In this document: positions 8,975-17,600 of the stretch, one piece after another
How positions within the stretch are numbered: position 1 is the first letter of the stretch
How the letters are laid out: each line of letters opens with the position of its first letter
Origin: Verrucomicrobiales bacterium
GTDB lineage: Bacteria; Verrucomicrobiota; Verrucomicrobiia; Verrucomicrobiales; DEV007
Assembly (NCBI GenBank): GCA_016795505.1
Contig: JAEUHH010000064.1
Coordinates: 97,274 to 161,273, forward strand
Length of the DNA stretch: 64,000 bases
Direction of reading: 5' to 3'
Translations under genes and position numbers: made by a program
Notes under the pieces: model-generated
What the model saw: only the letters and a program-made list of their open reading frames with translations
Databases searched by the model: none
What the model was told of the DNA's origin: nothing

Positions 8975-10156
8975 TCAGCTCAGGTGATCGACATCGAGCC
9001 CCTCGGGCCGGGGGGCTTCGTAGTTCACCCGGTGTACCCAGACGCTCTGCACCAGGCCCATCAGGCCCATGATGATCACCACGAAGGTGCCGCCGTAGCT
9101 GATAAGAGGCAGGGGAATGCCGGTGATCGGCATGATGAGCAGGTTCATGCCCACATTCTGGAAGATATGGGCAAAAAATAGGCCCACCACCCCCACGACC
9201 ATGAGACGTCCGAGCATGTCTCTACTGTAAAAGGCCACGAAGAGGCACTGCATGATCAACAGCAGGAAACCCGACAGCATGAGCACGGCGCCGCGAAAGC
9301 CGTGTTCCTCGGCCAGCACGGCGAAGATGAAGTCGTTGATGGCCGTCGTCGGCGAGATGAACTGCTTGTTGTTGATCGTCTCAGGGTTCTTGAATCCCTT
9401 GCCCGTGAAGCCGCCCGAGCCGATCGCGAGCAGGTTGTAGTGGGCGTTGTAGGCGGCCCCGAGGGTGTCCACCTTGCGGCCCATCAGCATGTCGATCTGC
9501 ACCGTGATGCGCTTTTTCTGGTAGTCTTTGAGCCCGAAAAAGTAGGCGTAGGGCAGGAACATCGTCGCGCACAGCACGACCACGATGAGGTAGCGGAAAG
9601 GGATGCTGCCGACCAGCACCATCGCCCCGATCACCGGCACCCACACGATCGCCGAGCCGAAGTCACCCGACGCCAGCACCAGCAGAAAGGGGATGCCGCC
9701 GATCACGCCGGTCATGATGAGGCGCAGGAAGTGATTCCGGAAGATCGGATGCAGCTTGTGCAGACCACTGAGCATCAGCGACAGGAAAATGATGCCGCCG
9801 GCGATGGCGGGCTGGGACGTTTGCAGGGTGAGCCCACCGGGGAGCCGCACCCAGCCTTTCTGCCCATAGACCTCGACCCCGAAAAAGAGCGTGTAGACCA
9901 GCATCCCGACCCCTGCGAGATACAGCGGCAGGCCGGCCCAGCGGACCCAGCGGTAATCGATCAGGCTGGCGATGAAAAAGACCACCATGCCGATCGTGAC
10001 CCACTGCACCTGGGCGCGCCAGACGCCATTGAGGTCGGGATTGTCCCGCATCCAGCAGGCGCTGTAGATCGCGGAGACGCCGAAGACCAGGAGCCCTGCC
10101 ATGGTGGCGAACAGGATCCAGTTCATGCCGAGGAACTTGCGCAGCAGGGGCGTCAT
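8975..10156 (-). CDS. rodA: Rod shape-determining SEDS glycosyltransferase RodA
   Basis: 393 residues with about ten hydrophobic membrane segments. It polymerises lipid II into peptidoglycan during cell elongation, together with a class B PBP. Visible family segments include GSGGFTGKGF, a SPTTAINDFIFAVLAEEHGF stretch with the catalytic region, and the C-terminal PLPLISYGGT. These match RodA more closely than FtsW. It is the last gene of a probable minus-strand run (trmD, sanA, ABC pseudo-ATPase, rodA). The partner PBP2 is not in the window. Confidence 0.9.
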   Translation of the reverse strand: MTPLLRKFLGMNWILFATMAGLLVFGVSAIYSACWMRDNPDLNGVWRAQVQWVTIGMVVFFIASLIDYRWVRWAGLPLYLAGVGMLVYTLFFGVEVYGQKGWVRLPGGLTLQTSQPAIAGGIIFLSLMLSGLHKLHPIFRNHFLRLIMTGVIGGIPFLLVLASGDFGSAIVWVPVIGAMVLVGSIPFRYLIVVVLCATMFLPYAYFFGLKDYQKKRITVQIDMLMGRKVDTLGAAYNAHYNLLAIGSGGFTGKGFKNPETINNKQFISPTTAINDFIFAVLAEEHGFRGAVLMLSGFLLLIMQCLFVAFYSRDMLGRLMVVGVVGLFFAHIFQNVGMNLLIMPITGIPLPLISYGGTFVVIIMGLMGLVQSVWVHRVNYEAPRPEGLDVDHLS

Positions 10157-10253
10157 GCGGGAGGCAAAGGCGGGCGGAAATCCTTAAGTAAACTCAAGTT
10201 TCGGAAAGCTCAATGCGCCGATTTGCCCACAATACGGTATTTTCCCGGCGCGT

Positions 10254-11042
10254 TCACGGGCGGGGCAGGGCGGCGGCGATGAGCCGGCGGGTGTAGTCGT
10301 GGGACGGTGCGGCGACGATGGCCTCGGGCGAGCCGGACTCGACGACGCGACCGCGGCTCAGGATATGAATGTCGCTGGCCAGGTGGTCGGCGACGGAAAG
10401 GTCGTGAGTCATGACCAGCAGGGTGAGCCCGAGTTCATCCCGCAGGTCGCAGAGCCGGTTCAGCAGGGAGGCCTGGAGCGAGGCGTCGAGGCCGCGGGTG
10501 TAGTCGTGGCAGATCAGCAGGCGGGGATGAAACAGCAGCGCCCGCGCGAGTTGGACCCGCTGACGATCCTCCGGCGCGAGTTCCGCCGGGTGCCGTGAGC
10601 GAGTCAGCAGCGAGAGCCGGGCCTTTTCCATAGCCTGCTCGATGTCGCGGATCTGGGAGGCCCGGTCGCGCCCGCCGCCTGCGAGACGCCGCGCCGACAG
10701 GAGCAGCCGGGCCACCGTCTGATGCGCCGGCAGCGCGCCAAAGGCATCGGAGAACAGCACCTGCATCCGGCTCCGGAACGGCCGGAGACGGCGATCGCTC
10801 AGTCCCGCCAGGCTTTCCCCATCGTAGCGGATGTCACCGCCAGCCACGGGCAGCAGGCCCACCAGCGCCAGGGCCAGCGGCAGCGTGCCGCTCGCATTTT
10901 CACCCACCACCGCCACGGTCTGGCCGGCCTCGATGGAAAAGGTCACCGCATCGAGCAGTCGCGGCGCGTCCTCGGGATAGCCGCGCCAGCCGGGCTCGCG
11001 GACATCGAGCACGGTCAGGTTGGTGATTTCCAGCAGGGCCAT
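10254..11042 (-). CDS. ABC-type ATPase homologue with degraded active-site motifs
   Basis: 262 residues, aligning end to end with oligopeptide-type (OppF/DppF-like) ABC ATPases. Key residues are replaced. The Walker A is G47-E-N-A-S-G-T53-L54, so the essential Lys is Thr. The Q-loop Gln is Ser98. The LSGGQ signature is LAPED (155-159). Walker B/catalytic Glu reads C-H-D-Y (178-181) instead of L-D-E-P. The switch His (H213) and the QRVQLARAL helix are kept. The fold is probably intact but ATP hydrolysis should not be possible. No permease or binding-protein gene adjoins it. It may be a regulatory pseudoenzyme or a decaying gene. The frame is uninterrupted and codon use is normal, which favours a retained protein. 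Confidence 0.75.
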   Translation of the reverse strand: MALLEITNLTVLDVREPGWRGYPEDAPRLLDAVTFSIEAGQTVAVVGENASGTLPLALALVGLLPVAGGDIRYDGESLAGLSDRRLRPFRSRMQVLFSDAFGALPAHQTVARLLLSARRLAGGGRDRASQIRDIEQAMEKARLSLLTRSRHPAELAPEDRQRVQLARALLFHPRLLICHDYTRGLDASLQASLLNRLCDLRDELGLTLLVMTHDLSVADHLASDIHILSRGRVVESGSPEAIVAAPSHDYTRRLIAAALPRP

Positions 11043-11083
11043 GGACGGGACACTACCGCGGATCGGCGCCAGCGAAAGACCGA

Positions 11084-11752
11084 TCAGTTTGTCGGTCCGC
11101 CGAGTGCCACCGGCGGACCGAGGAAGCGCGGCTTCGTGTTCAGCAGCCAGACATCGGCCACCGTCTTGGCCCGGGCGAAAACCTCGCGCACCTTCGTCTT
11201 CCTGCCCCCGAGCCGGGCCACATCGGGCGCGTCGAAGGCCACCGCGTCGATGCCGTGGGACCGGGCGATGAAAAGCGCGCGCTGGTTGTGGAATCGCTGC
11301 GAGACGATGACGTAGGCCTCCTGGCCAAAGACTTCCCGCGCCCGGATCACCGAGTCCAGCGTGCGAAAGCCGGCGTAGTCCCGGTAAATGCGATCCGCTG
11401 GCACGCCCGCGGCGATCAGGGCGTCGCGCATGTCGGTCGGCTCATCGTAGCCGGTCCGGTGATTGTCGCCGCTCACGATCAGGTAGTCCACCCGGCCTGC
11501 GTCATAGAGCGCTGCCGCCGCCCTCATGCGGAGGCTGAAATACAGATTCGGCCGGCCAGTCGGCAGCGTCTTGGCGCAGCCGAGCACCAGGGCGGTCCGA
11601 TGCGGCGGCACCGAGTCGGGATCGGTGTAGAGCCGGCCGCGGGATGCCAGATGGATCGCCCCGTGACTTCCCAGCAGGATGGCCAGCAGGCCGCCGACAC
11701 AGAGGACGGCGAGCCGGACGGGGCGTTTGGGGAGAAAGCGGCGGAGACTCAT
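11084..11752 (-). CDS. sanA: SanA/YdcF family (DUF218) membrane-anchored protein
   Basis: 222 residues. An Arg-rich N-terminus and one membrane helix (about residues 13-33) are followed by the DUF218 domain. That domain shows ALVLGCAKTLPTGRPNLYF, the VSGDNHRTGYDEPTDM core with conserved acidic residues, and VSQRFHNQRALFIA. E. coli SanA affects envelope permeability to vancomycin at high temperature; the biochemical activity is unknown. It lies between trmD and the degraded ABC ATPase, 41 bases from the latter. Confidence 0.85.
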   Translation of the reverse strand: MSLRRFLPKRPVRLAVLCVGGLLAILLGSHGAIHLASRGRLYTDPDSVPPHRTALVLGCAKTLPTGRPNLYFSLRMRAAAALYDAGRVDYLIVSGDNHRTGYDEPTDMRDALIAAGVPADRIYRDYAGFRTLDSVIRAREVFGQEAYVIVSQRFHNQRALFIARSHGIDAVAFDAPDVARLGGRKTKVREVFARAKTVADVWLLNTKPRFLGPPVALGGPTN

Positions 11753-11789
11753 GGCTGAGGTCCGCTACGGCACGTCGTGCTCCCGTCTT

Positions 11790-12494
11790 TCAGCGATTTT
11801 CCCCCAGCAGATCGGGCCGGTTCCTCTGGGTGCGGGCCACCGCCTGCTCATGGCGCCAGGTGGCGATGCGACCGTGATGCCCCGAGGTGAGCACTTCCGG
11901 CACCGGCATGCCCTCGAAATCCGCCGGGCGCGTGTAGTGCGGCGCCTCCAGCAGCGGACCGTGACCCGTCACCGCCGGATCGGCAAAGCTCTCCTCCTCC
12001 GGCGAGCGGGCGTCTCCCAGCACGCCGGGCAGCAGGCGCACCACCGCATCGACCACCACCACCGCGGCGATCGCGCCATTGGTCAGCACGTAATCGCCGA
12101 TCGACAACTCCAGGTCGACCAGCGCCTCCACCACGCGGTGATCGACTCCCTCGTAGTGTCCGCACAGGAAAATGAGGTGCGACTCGGTCGCCAGACTCCG
12201 GGCGCAGGCCTGATCGAATCGCCGGCCCTGCGGCGTCAGCAGGATCACCCGCGCGTCCGGCGAATCCGCCTTCAGAGCCCGCACCGCGGCAAAAAAGGGC
12301 TCCGGCTTCATCACCATGCCCGGTCCACCCCCGTATGGGATGTCATCGACCTGCCGATGGCGGTCCGTGGTCCAGTCGCGCAGGTCATGCACCGCCAGGG
12401 ACAGCACGCCCGCCTCCTGGGCGCGCTTCATCATGCTCTCGCCCAGCGGAGCGCGGCACATCTCGGGGAAAATGGTGACGATGTCGATTTTCAC
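11790..12494 (-). CDS. trmD: tRNA (guanine-37-N1) methyltransferase
   Basis: 234 residues from a GTG at 12494, chosen because the family begins with the (M)KIDIVTIFPEM segment. It methylates G37 of tRNAs reading CNN codons with SAM and prevents +1 frameshifting. The SPOUT trefoil-knot motifs are visible: DDIPYGGGPGMVM, LCGHYEGVDHRV and SIGDYVLTNGA. The C-terminal RNA-binding part RPADFEGMPVPEVLTSGHH is also present. Not next to rpsP/rimM/rplS as in many bacteria, but upstream of sanA on the same strand. Confidence 0.95.
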   Translation of the reverse strand: MKIDIVTIFPEMCRAPLGESMMKRAQEAGVLSLAVHDLRDWTTDRHRQVDDIPYGGGPGMVMKPEPFFAAVRALKADSPDARVILLTPQGRRFDQACARSLATESHLIFLCGHYEGVDHRVVEALVDLELSIGDYVLTNGAIAAVVVVDAVVRLLPGVLGDARSPEEESFADPAVTGHGPLLEAPHYTRPADFEGMPVPEVLTSGHHGRIATWRHEQAVARTQRNRPDLLGENR

Positions 12495-12522
12495 AGTCCT
12501 AAACCAAAAATTCAGACAGGAA

Positions 12523-12652
12523 GGCCCACGGAGGACACGGAATGCACAGACCGAGAAACCTTGGAAAAAACGATCCCACCCTCCGCACATACGAGCCTCG
12601 AGGATCGCTGCAAAACCGCATCCTTCCGTGGCCTTCCGTGCATTCCGTGGGC
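12523..12652. repeat. CACGGA-type interspersed inverted repeat
   Basis: CACGGAATGCAC (12536-12547) is exactly complementary to GTGCATTCCGTG (12638-12649). GCCCACGGA (12524-12532) pairs with TCCGTGGGC (12644-12652). The arms resemble the CACGGA/TCCGTG boilerplate repeats found between genes of many bacteria. It lies in the 255-base gap upstream of trmD. No gene is visible there. Confidence 0.5.
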
Positions 12653-12749
12653 ATTCATTTCGCTTTCCCGCTACAGGGTTCCAGACTCGCTCCGATTCGC
12701 CTTTCCCGCAGCCCCTTTTCGCCGCGGGCCGATTGAAATCACCGCCCGC

Positions 12750-13634
12750 TCAGCGGCTTCCAACCAGAAAATTCGCCACCACGATGACCCGGTCCGGCCA
12801 GTCCGCCTCCTTCGGGCGCAGCCACAGCACTCCCGGCGCCTCCACCAACAGAAAAGGCCGGCCCCGCAGCCACTCCCCGCGGGCCTCGGTGCCCTTCAGG
12901 GCATTGAAATCCTGCCGCGTCTCGGCATACACATAGGCGCTCGATACCCGGGCGCCGTCCGGATCGATCAATTCCATCGCAAAGCCCAGATCCGTCGCCC
13001 GCAGGTCGCGCCGCACCCCCGTCACCACCACCCAGTGGTGCTGGGCCAGCTCCCAGGCCAGCTCGTCGTCCATCCGCTTCAGTCGGCGGGCGATATAGGT
13101 CTTCAGGCTTAGGATGGGCGGCTGGCCGTCGCGCAGCGAGCCGGCGATCAGCCCGTGCACCCGGGCGAGAAACTCCGGCGACTTTTCCCCGACCCGCCGG
13201 TCCAGATAGCCGCCCGTCGGAGCCGGCAGCCCGGCTTCGGCCCAGATCTCCCGGCAGGCATCGGCCAGATCCTCCTCCAGCACCCCATCGTGGCTCAGCC
13301 GCTTCTTACCGGGAAAAGCCGCCGAGGGCCGATTGCGGAACCAGCGATCGATCACAAATCGCAGCCGCGTCGCGTCGTCGCCGCCCACCAGACCGTCCCA
13401 CATCGCCGCCATCCGGGGCGTGCCCTGCCGCAGACAGTTCACCACCGCCGCCGGGCCGCAGACCGCCTCGCCATCGGCGAACAGGTGCTGGCTCACCAGC
13501 CGCCCCGCATCCACCGCGATCGCCAGGTCCGACGCCGTCTCACCGGACACCTGGGCCCGCCCCGTCCCGGCGATCGACAGCCCCGCCAGCAGCGCGGGCG
13601 CGATCAGCCACCGGGACGGATGCATCGCCTGCAT
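12750..13634 (-). CDS. Secreted protein with a C39/papain-like cysteine peptidase arrangement
   Basis: 294 residues with a signal peptide (residues about 1-27, ending GTGRA). A VCGPAAVVNCL segment holds Cys59. It is followed about 140 residues later by QHHWVVVTG (His199/200) and then ELIDPDG (Asp224). This Cys...His...Asp order, with a Gly-Pro after the Cys and a beta strand after the His, is the hallmark of papain-fold C39-like peptidases. Family membership is inferred from these motifs only. It starts four bases after prfB ends and is probably co-transcribed with it. Confidence 0.5.
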   Translation of the reverse strand: MQAMHPSRWLIAPALLAGLSIAGTGRAQVSGETASDLAIAVDAGRLVSQHLFADGEAVCGPAAVVNCLRQGTPRMAAMWDGLVGGDDATRLRFVIDRWFRNRPSAAFPGKKRLSHDGVLEEDLADACREIWAEAGLPAPTGGYLDRRVGEKSPEFLARVHGLIAGSLRDGQPPILSLKTYIARRLKRMDDELAWELAQHHWVVVTGVRRDLRATDLGFAMELIDPDGARVSSAYVYAETRQDFNALKGTEARGEWLRGRPFLLVEAPGVLWLRPKEADWPDRVIVVANFLVGSR

Positions 13635-13637
13635 CAG

Positions 13638-14769
13638 TCAGTCCAGGTCGCCGCCGCCCTTTTTCGACTTCAGGCCCCGCAGCTTCGCCTCGATGAAGCC
13701 GTCCAGATCGCCGTCCATCACCGCCTGGATGTTGCCCGTCTCCCAGCCCGTGCGCAGGTCCTTGACCATCTGGTAGGGTTGGAAAACATAGGACCGGATC
13801 TGGCTGCCGAAGGCGATCTCGCCCTTCTCGCCATAGACCCGCTCCATCTCCGAGCGCTTCTTGTCCTCCTGCAGTTGGTAGAGCTTGGCCTTCAGCATCT
13901 GCATCGCGAGGTCGCGGTTGCGATGCTGGCTGCGCTCCACCGTGCAGCGGATCTGGATGCCGGTGGGAAAGTGGGTCAGTTGCACCGCCGTCTCCACCTT
14001 GTTCACATTCTGGCCGCCCTTGCCGCCGCTGCGGGCCGTCTTGATCTCGATGTCCTCGTCGCGGATCTCGATGGTCGAGTCCTCGTCGAGTTCCGGCGAC
14101 ACATCCACGCTGGCGAACGACGTGTGCCGCCGCGCATTCGAGTCGAATGGCGAGATCCGCACCAGCCGGTGCACACCCCGCTCGCAGGTGAGAAAGCCGT
14201 AGGCATTTTCGCCCTCCACCCGCATCGTCACCCCGCGGATGCCGACCTCCTCACCCTCCTGCACGTCCACGATCTCCACCTTGTAGCCCTTGGCCTCGGC
14301 CCAGCGCTTGTACATGCGGAAGAGCATGTCCGCCCAGTCGCACGCCTCCGTGCCGCCGGCACCCGCGTGGATGGTCAGGAAGGCATTGCCCCCGTCGTGC
14401 TCGCCATTGAGCAGCGTCTGGATCTCCAGCTTGTCGAGCGCCTCCGTGATGGCCGCCGACTCATCCAGCACCTCGCGGATGGACTGCGAGTCCGCCTCCT
14501 CGCGCGCCATGTCGATCAGCACCTCGAAGTCGTCGATCCGGGCCGTCAGCGTGTTGATGGGCACGATCTTGTTTTTAAGGCGCGCCACCTCGCCCATCTT
14601 CTGTTGAGCGGCCTCCTTGCGATCCCAGAAGCCGGGCTGGCTCATCTCCATTTCGAGCCCGCCGAGTTGTCCTACCAGGCGTTCGAAGTCAAAGATACCT
14701 CCGGAGCTGGCCCAGGCGGGCCTTGAGCGCTTCCGTGTCGATGGCATTGAGGTCTTCGAGCGTTTCCAT
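13638..14769 (-). CDS. prfB: Peptide chain release factor 2, with programmed +1 frameshift
   Basis: Release factor for UGA and UAA codons. Translation starts at the ATG at 14769. It reads 26 codons to an in-frame TGA (14691-14689), then must shift +1 into the long frame ending at 13638, giving about 376 residues. The long frame contains the tripeptide region and the GGQ motif ([10 protein letters not shown]), as expected for RF2. Start placement rests on the match of the short first frame to the family N-terminus. Its own product level controls the shift. Confidence 0.95.
14688..14700 (-). promoter_or_regulatory. prfB programmed frameshift site
   Basis: On the minus strand the bases read AGG TAT CTT TGA C, the conserved RF2 slip site. 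CTT in the P site slips to TTT, so TGA is skipped and GAC is read next, joining ...RRYL to DFERL. An AGG-containing Shine-Dalgarno-like element (CCGGAGG) immediately upstream stimulates the shift in known cases. Confidence 0.95.
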
Positions 14770-14986
14770 GGTGTTGGGATATGGGACAGGGGGGGGAAGA
14801 AGGAGGGACAGTGCCGGCAAAAACCGGGCCATATCAGTGCCACCAAAGCGTCCCGCGTCAACCCGCGACCCCGTCGAGCGCCCGCCCGCCAGCCCCTCAG
14901 AGTGTCGGTCCCGCCGCCCCCGAGCCGGCCAACCCCTCCGGGATGCGGCGTGTGGGTCAGGAGCATCAAAGCCGCATCAAACAAAA

Positions 14987-15008
14987 GTAGCTCGGGCTTC
15001 AGCCCGAA
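14987..15008. repeat. GTAG-type REP element, copy 1
   Basis: A GTAG tetranucleotide (14987-14990) is followed by the imperfect palindrome CTCGGGC-TTCA-GCCCGA. The same unit recurs at 36876 and 37036, and in degenerate form at 58003. A tetranucleotide plus hairpin is the architecture recognised by RAYT transposases, one of which is encoded at 56836-57867. Confidence 0.75.
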
Positions 15009-15032
15009 ACCCGTCAGTCCCGGCGCCGCCCC

Positions 15033-15149
15033 ATCCCGAGCCGCCACCAATCCCTCGCCAACGACACCGCCACCACCCCCCAAAAAAATCCCGAGCCGCC
15101 ACCAATCCCTCGCCAACGACACCGCCACCACCCCCCAAAAAAATCCCGA
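15033..15149. repeat. 55-bp tandem repeat, two full copies
   Basis: The block beginning ATCCCGAGCCGCCACC repeats with a period of 55 bases (starts at 15033 and 15088). The first seven bases of a third copy begin at 15143. It includes a run of C then A (CCCCCCAAAAAAA). The copies are virtually identical, so the duplication is recent. It lies in the 689-base gap between the divergent prfB and esterase genes, which has no supportable gene. Confidence 0.85.
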
Positions 15150-15226
15150 ACCGCGGAACAGTTCTCCATCAAACCGAACCGCGGAGCGGTTCTCCTTGAA
15201 TAGCCAGGGGTCGGAACGACCCCTGG
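15148..15226. repeat. Cluster of three hairpin units
   Basis: Two GAACCGCGGA-type units start at 15148 and 15176. The second is a perfect hairpin, GAACCGC-GGA-GCGGTTC. They are followed by a TAG-led unit, CCAGGGGTCG-GAA-CGACCCCTGG (15204-15226), with a 10-bp perfect stem. The last resembles the GTAG hairpin at 20549-20571. No T-run follows, so these are REP-like hairpins rather than terminators. Confidence 0.7.
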
Positions 15227-15301
15227 TATCCGCCCACGCCCCCGGCAACCCCGGATGGGGTTGTCCTATGCGGTAAACGCGCCGCCCACCCACCCCCTAT
15301 T

Positions 15302-15352
15302 TTCCGATCAAAGAGGGTTGTCTCGCCGATCCAACCCTGTTGCATCGGATTC
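15302..15352. repeat. AACAGGGT/ATCGG repeat array, locus 2 (2 units)
   Basis: One plus unit has a variant core (AAGAGGGT, 15311-15318) after CCGATC. One minus unit (rc core at 15333-15340) is flanked by CCGAT and ATCGGA. This is the only locus of the family not just downstream of a stop codon: it lies 107 bases upstream of the esterase start. Confidence 0.75.
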
Positions 15353-15458
15353 CACCACAAGCCGTTTCTGCTGTCGGAAAAAATATCGACCGTGCCTGCC
15401 CGCGATCTATCCCCTCCACCCGCCGATACTTTTCCCCCTCCGGCCGGTTCCATGAAGC

Positions 15459-16592
15459 ATGAACGAACGCCCCCGCCTCCATCCTGCGACCCTGTTGACC
15501 CTTTTCCTGATCCTACCCTTTTCTCTGGCCGCGCAACAGCCGCCGGGGGGAGATCGCTTCGCGGAGTGGGACCGCAATGGTGACGGAAAGCTGAGCCGCG
15601 ACGAATTGCCCGAGCGCCTGCGTCCGAACTTCGACCGGGTCGATGCGAATCGCGACGGCGCGATCTCCCGCGAGGAACACGCCGCAGTGGGCCGCGCCCG
15701 CGGGCAACAGGGCGGCGGTGGCCGGGTGCCGGAGGGGGTGAAGAAGATCGCCGATCTCGACTATGTCGGCGGGGGCAATCCCCGGCAAAAGCTCGACCTC
15801 TATCTGCCGGAAAAGCCGGCGGGAGCGAAGCCTGTGCCGCTGGTGGTGTTCATCCACGGTGGTGGCTGGCAGGGCGGTGACAAGACCGGCGGCGGGGGCC
15901 GGGTGGGACCGCTGGTGGCTACGGGAAACTATGCCGGCGCCTCGATCGGCTACCGGCTCAGCGGGGAGGTCCAGTGGCCGGCCCAGATCCACGACTGCAA
16001 GGCGGCGATTCGCTGGCTGCGCGCCCACGCGGCGGAATACGGCTACGATCCCGACCGCATCGCTGTCTGGGGCACCTCGGCCGGCGGTCATCTCGTCGCC
16101 ATGCTCGGCGTCTCCCACGGGGTGGCGGCGCTGGAGGGCGATCTCGGCGAGCACGATGCGGTGTCGTCGCAGGTGCAGTGCGTGGTGGATTTCTTCGGAC
16201 CGACCGATTTTCTCTCCATCGGCGATCATCCCAGCTCGATCCGCCATGACGCCGCCGATTCGCCGGAGTCGAAGCTCATCGGCGGGCCGATCCGGGAACA
16301 TCCGGAGAAGGCCACCCAGGTGTCGCCCATCACCCACGTCTCGGCCGGCGATGCCCCCCATCTCATCGTCCATGGCACCGAGGATCAGGCGGTGCCCTAT
16401 CCGCAATCGGTCGAGTACGAAAAGCGGCTCGAGGCGGCGGGCGTGCCGGCCATCCTCATCACCGTGGAGGGCGGCGGCCACGGGCAGGGCTTCGGCCCGG
16501 AGGTGAATGGGGCGGTCGAGGCTTATCTGGCGCGGCATCTGCTCGGCGAACCGCGGGAGCTCGCCGATAAAAAGGTCAAAGCCGGCGAGTGA
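15459..16592 (+). CDS. Secreted EF-hand alpha/beta-hydrolase (esterase-like)
   Basis: 377 residues. A signal peptide (to about residue 25, ...SLAAQ) is followed by two EF-hand calcium loops (DRNGDGKLSRDE at 38-49 and DANRDGAISREE at 62-73). An alpha/beta-hydrolase domain with oxyanion HGGGW (133-137), nucleophile GTSAGG (Ser208), an Asp in GTEDQAVP and a His in EGGGHGQG completes it. This is the hormone-sensitive-lipase/feruloyl-esterase-like type often found in polysaccharide-degrading PVC bacteria. The substrate is probably an ester on a glycan (inference). A secreted glycan-related protein follows 12 bases downstream. Confidence 0.8.
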   Translation: MNERPRLHPATLLTLFLILPFSLAAQQPPGGDRFAEWDRNGDGKLSRDELPERLRPNFDRVDANRDGAISREEHAAVGRARGQQGGGGRVPEGVKKIADLDYVGGGNPRQKLDLYLPEKPAGAKPVPLVVFIHGGGWQGGDKTGGGGRVGPLVATGNYAGASIGYRLSGEVQWPAQIHDCKAAIRWLRAHAAEYGYDPDRIAVWGTSAGGHLVAMLGVSHGVAALEGDLGEHDAVSSQVQCVVDFFGPTDFLSIGDHPSSIRHDAADSPESKLIGGPIREHPEKATQVSPITHVSAGDAPHLIVHGTEDQAVPYPQSVEYEKRLEAAGVPAILITVEGGGHGQGFGPEVNGAVEAYLARHLLGEPRELADKKVKAGE

Positions 16593-16604
16593 ACCCGTGC
16601 TACG

Positions 16605-17492
16605 GTGCCCGTCATGATAACACGGGCCTGTCTCCGACTCGCGCTTTCTCTCGCCCTGGCAGCTCCGGCCGGGGCGCAGGAGGAATGGACTTTTCTCGAC
16701 AACGGCCGGGTGCGGCTGGGCGTGAATCGCTCCGCCGGCGGGGCCATCGGCTGGTTTTCCGAGTCGGGCGCGTCGGAAAACCTGCTGAACCACTACGACC
16801 ACGGCCGCTACGTGCAGCAATCTTGGTACGGCGACGAGGACGGGTCCGACTGGAACGGCAAGCCGTGGCGGTGGAATCCCGTGCAGGGTGGCGGCTGGCG
16901 CGGCGAGCCAGCCGAGACGCTGGAGTGGCGCGCCGATTCGCCGGCTACCCTCTATGCGAAGACCCGGCCCCGGCATTGGGCGACCGGCCAGCCGGTACCG
17001 GACGTGATCTTCGAGCAATGGATCGCGCTGGAGGGGCCGGTGGCGAAGCTGCGCTTTCGCATGGCTTACTCCGGAGAGAAAAGCCACGCGCCCCGGCATC
17101 AGGAGTTGCCCGCCGTGTTCGTGAACGGTCGCCACACCACGCTGGTGCACTACGCCGGCGAGGCGCCGTGGACGGGCGGCGAGGTGGCGCGGTCAGTACC
17201 CGGCTGGCCCAACGAAGGTCGGAAGATCACGGAAAACTGGGCCGCCTTTATCGATCCCGCCACGGAGCGCGGCGTCGGTGTGTTCGTGCCGGTGGCGAAC
17301 GAGATCACCTGCTACCGCTTTGGCCAGCCCGGTGGGAAGGACGAGTGCTCCTATTTCGCGCCGGTAAAGACCCTCGCCGTGACCGCGGGGATGACTTTCG
17401 AGTATGAGGTGTTCCTCACGGCCGGCACCGTGGCCGAGATGCGGGAGCGTTTTGCCGGGCTCCGATCGGCGGCGGCGAAGGCGGGTCCCTGA
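16605..17492 (+). CDS. Secreted protein of unknown function, beta-rich
   Basis: 295 residues with a signal peptide (ends ...APAGAQ, about residue 24). An ATG at 16614 is an equally possible start. The mature part is rich in Trp, Tyr and Gly and predicted beta-sheet, with phrases such as DNGRVRLGVNRSAGGAIGWF and KDECSYFAPVKTL. These recall proteins of the galactose-mutarotase/glycoside-hydrolase-accessory kind. I cannot name the family. Close linkage to the upstream esterase suggests joint transcription and a carbohydrate-related role. Confidence 0.6.
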   Translation: MPVMITRACLRLALSLALAAPAGAQEEWTFLDNGRVRLGVNRSAGGAIGWFSESGASENLLNHYDHGRYVQQSWYGDEDGSDWNGKPWRWNPVQGGGWRGEPAETLEWRADSPATLYAKTRPRHWATGQPVPDVIFEQWIALEGPVAKLRFRMAYSGEKSHAPRHQELPAVFVNGRHTTLVHYAGEAPWTGGEVARSVPGWPNEGRKITENWAAFIDPATERGVGVFVPVANEITCYRFGQPGGKDECSYFAPVKTLAVTAGMTFEYEVFLTAGTVAEMRERFAGLRSAAAKAGP

Positions 17493-17600
17493 CCTCCCAG
17501 AACGCCCGCACCTGCAAGTATCCCGCCGTACCGCCGGAATGATCGCTGGAAATCCCGCGGGAATGGGGACAAGATCGCGGCTTTTCCGCCCCTTTTCCGC

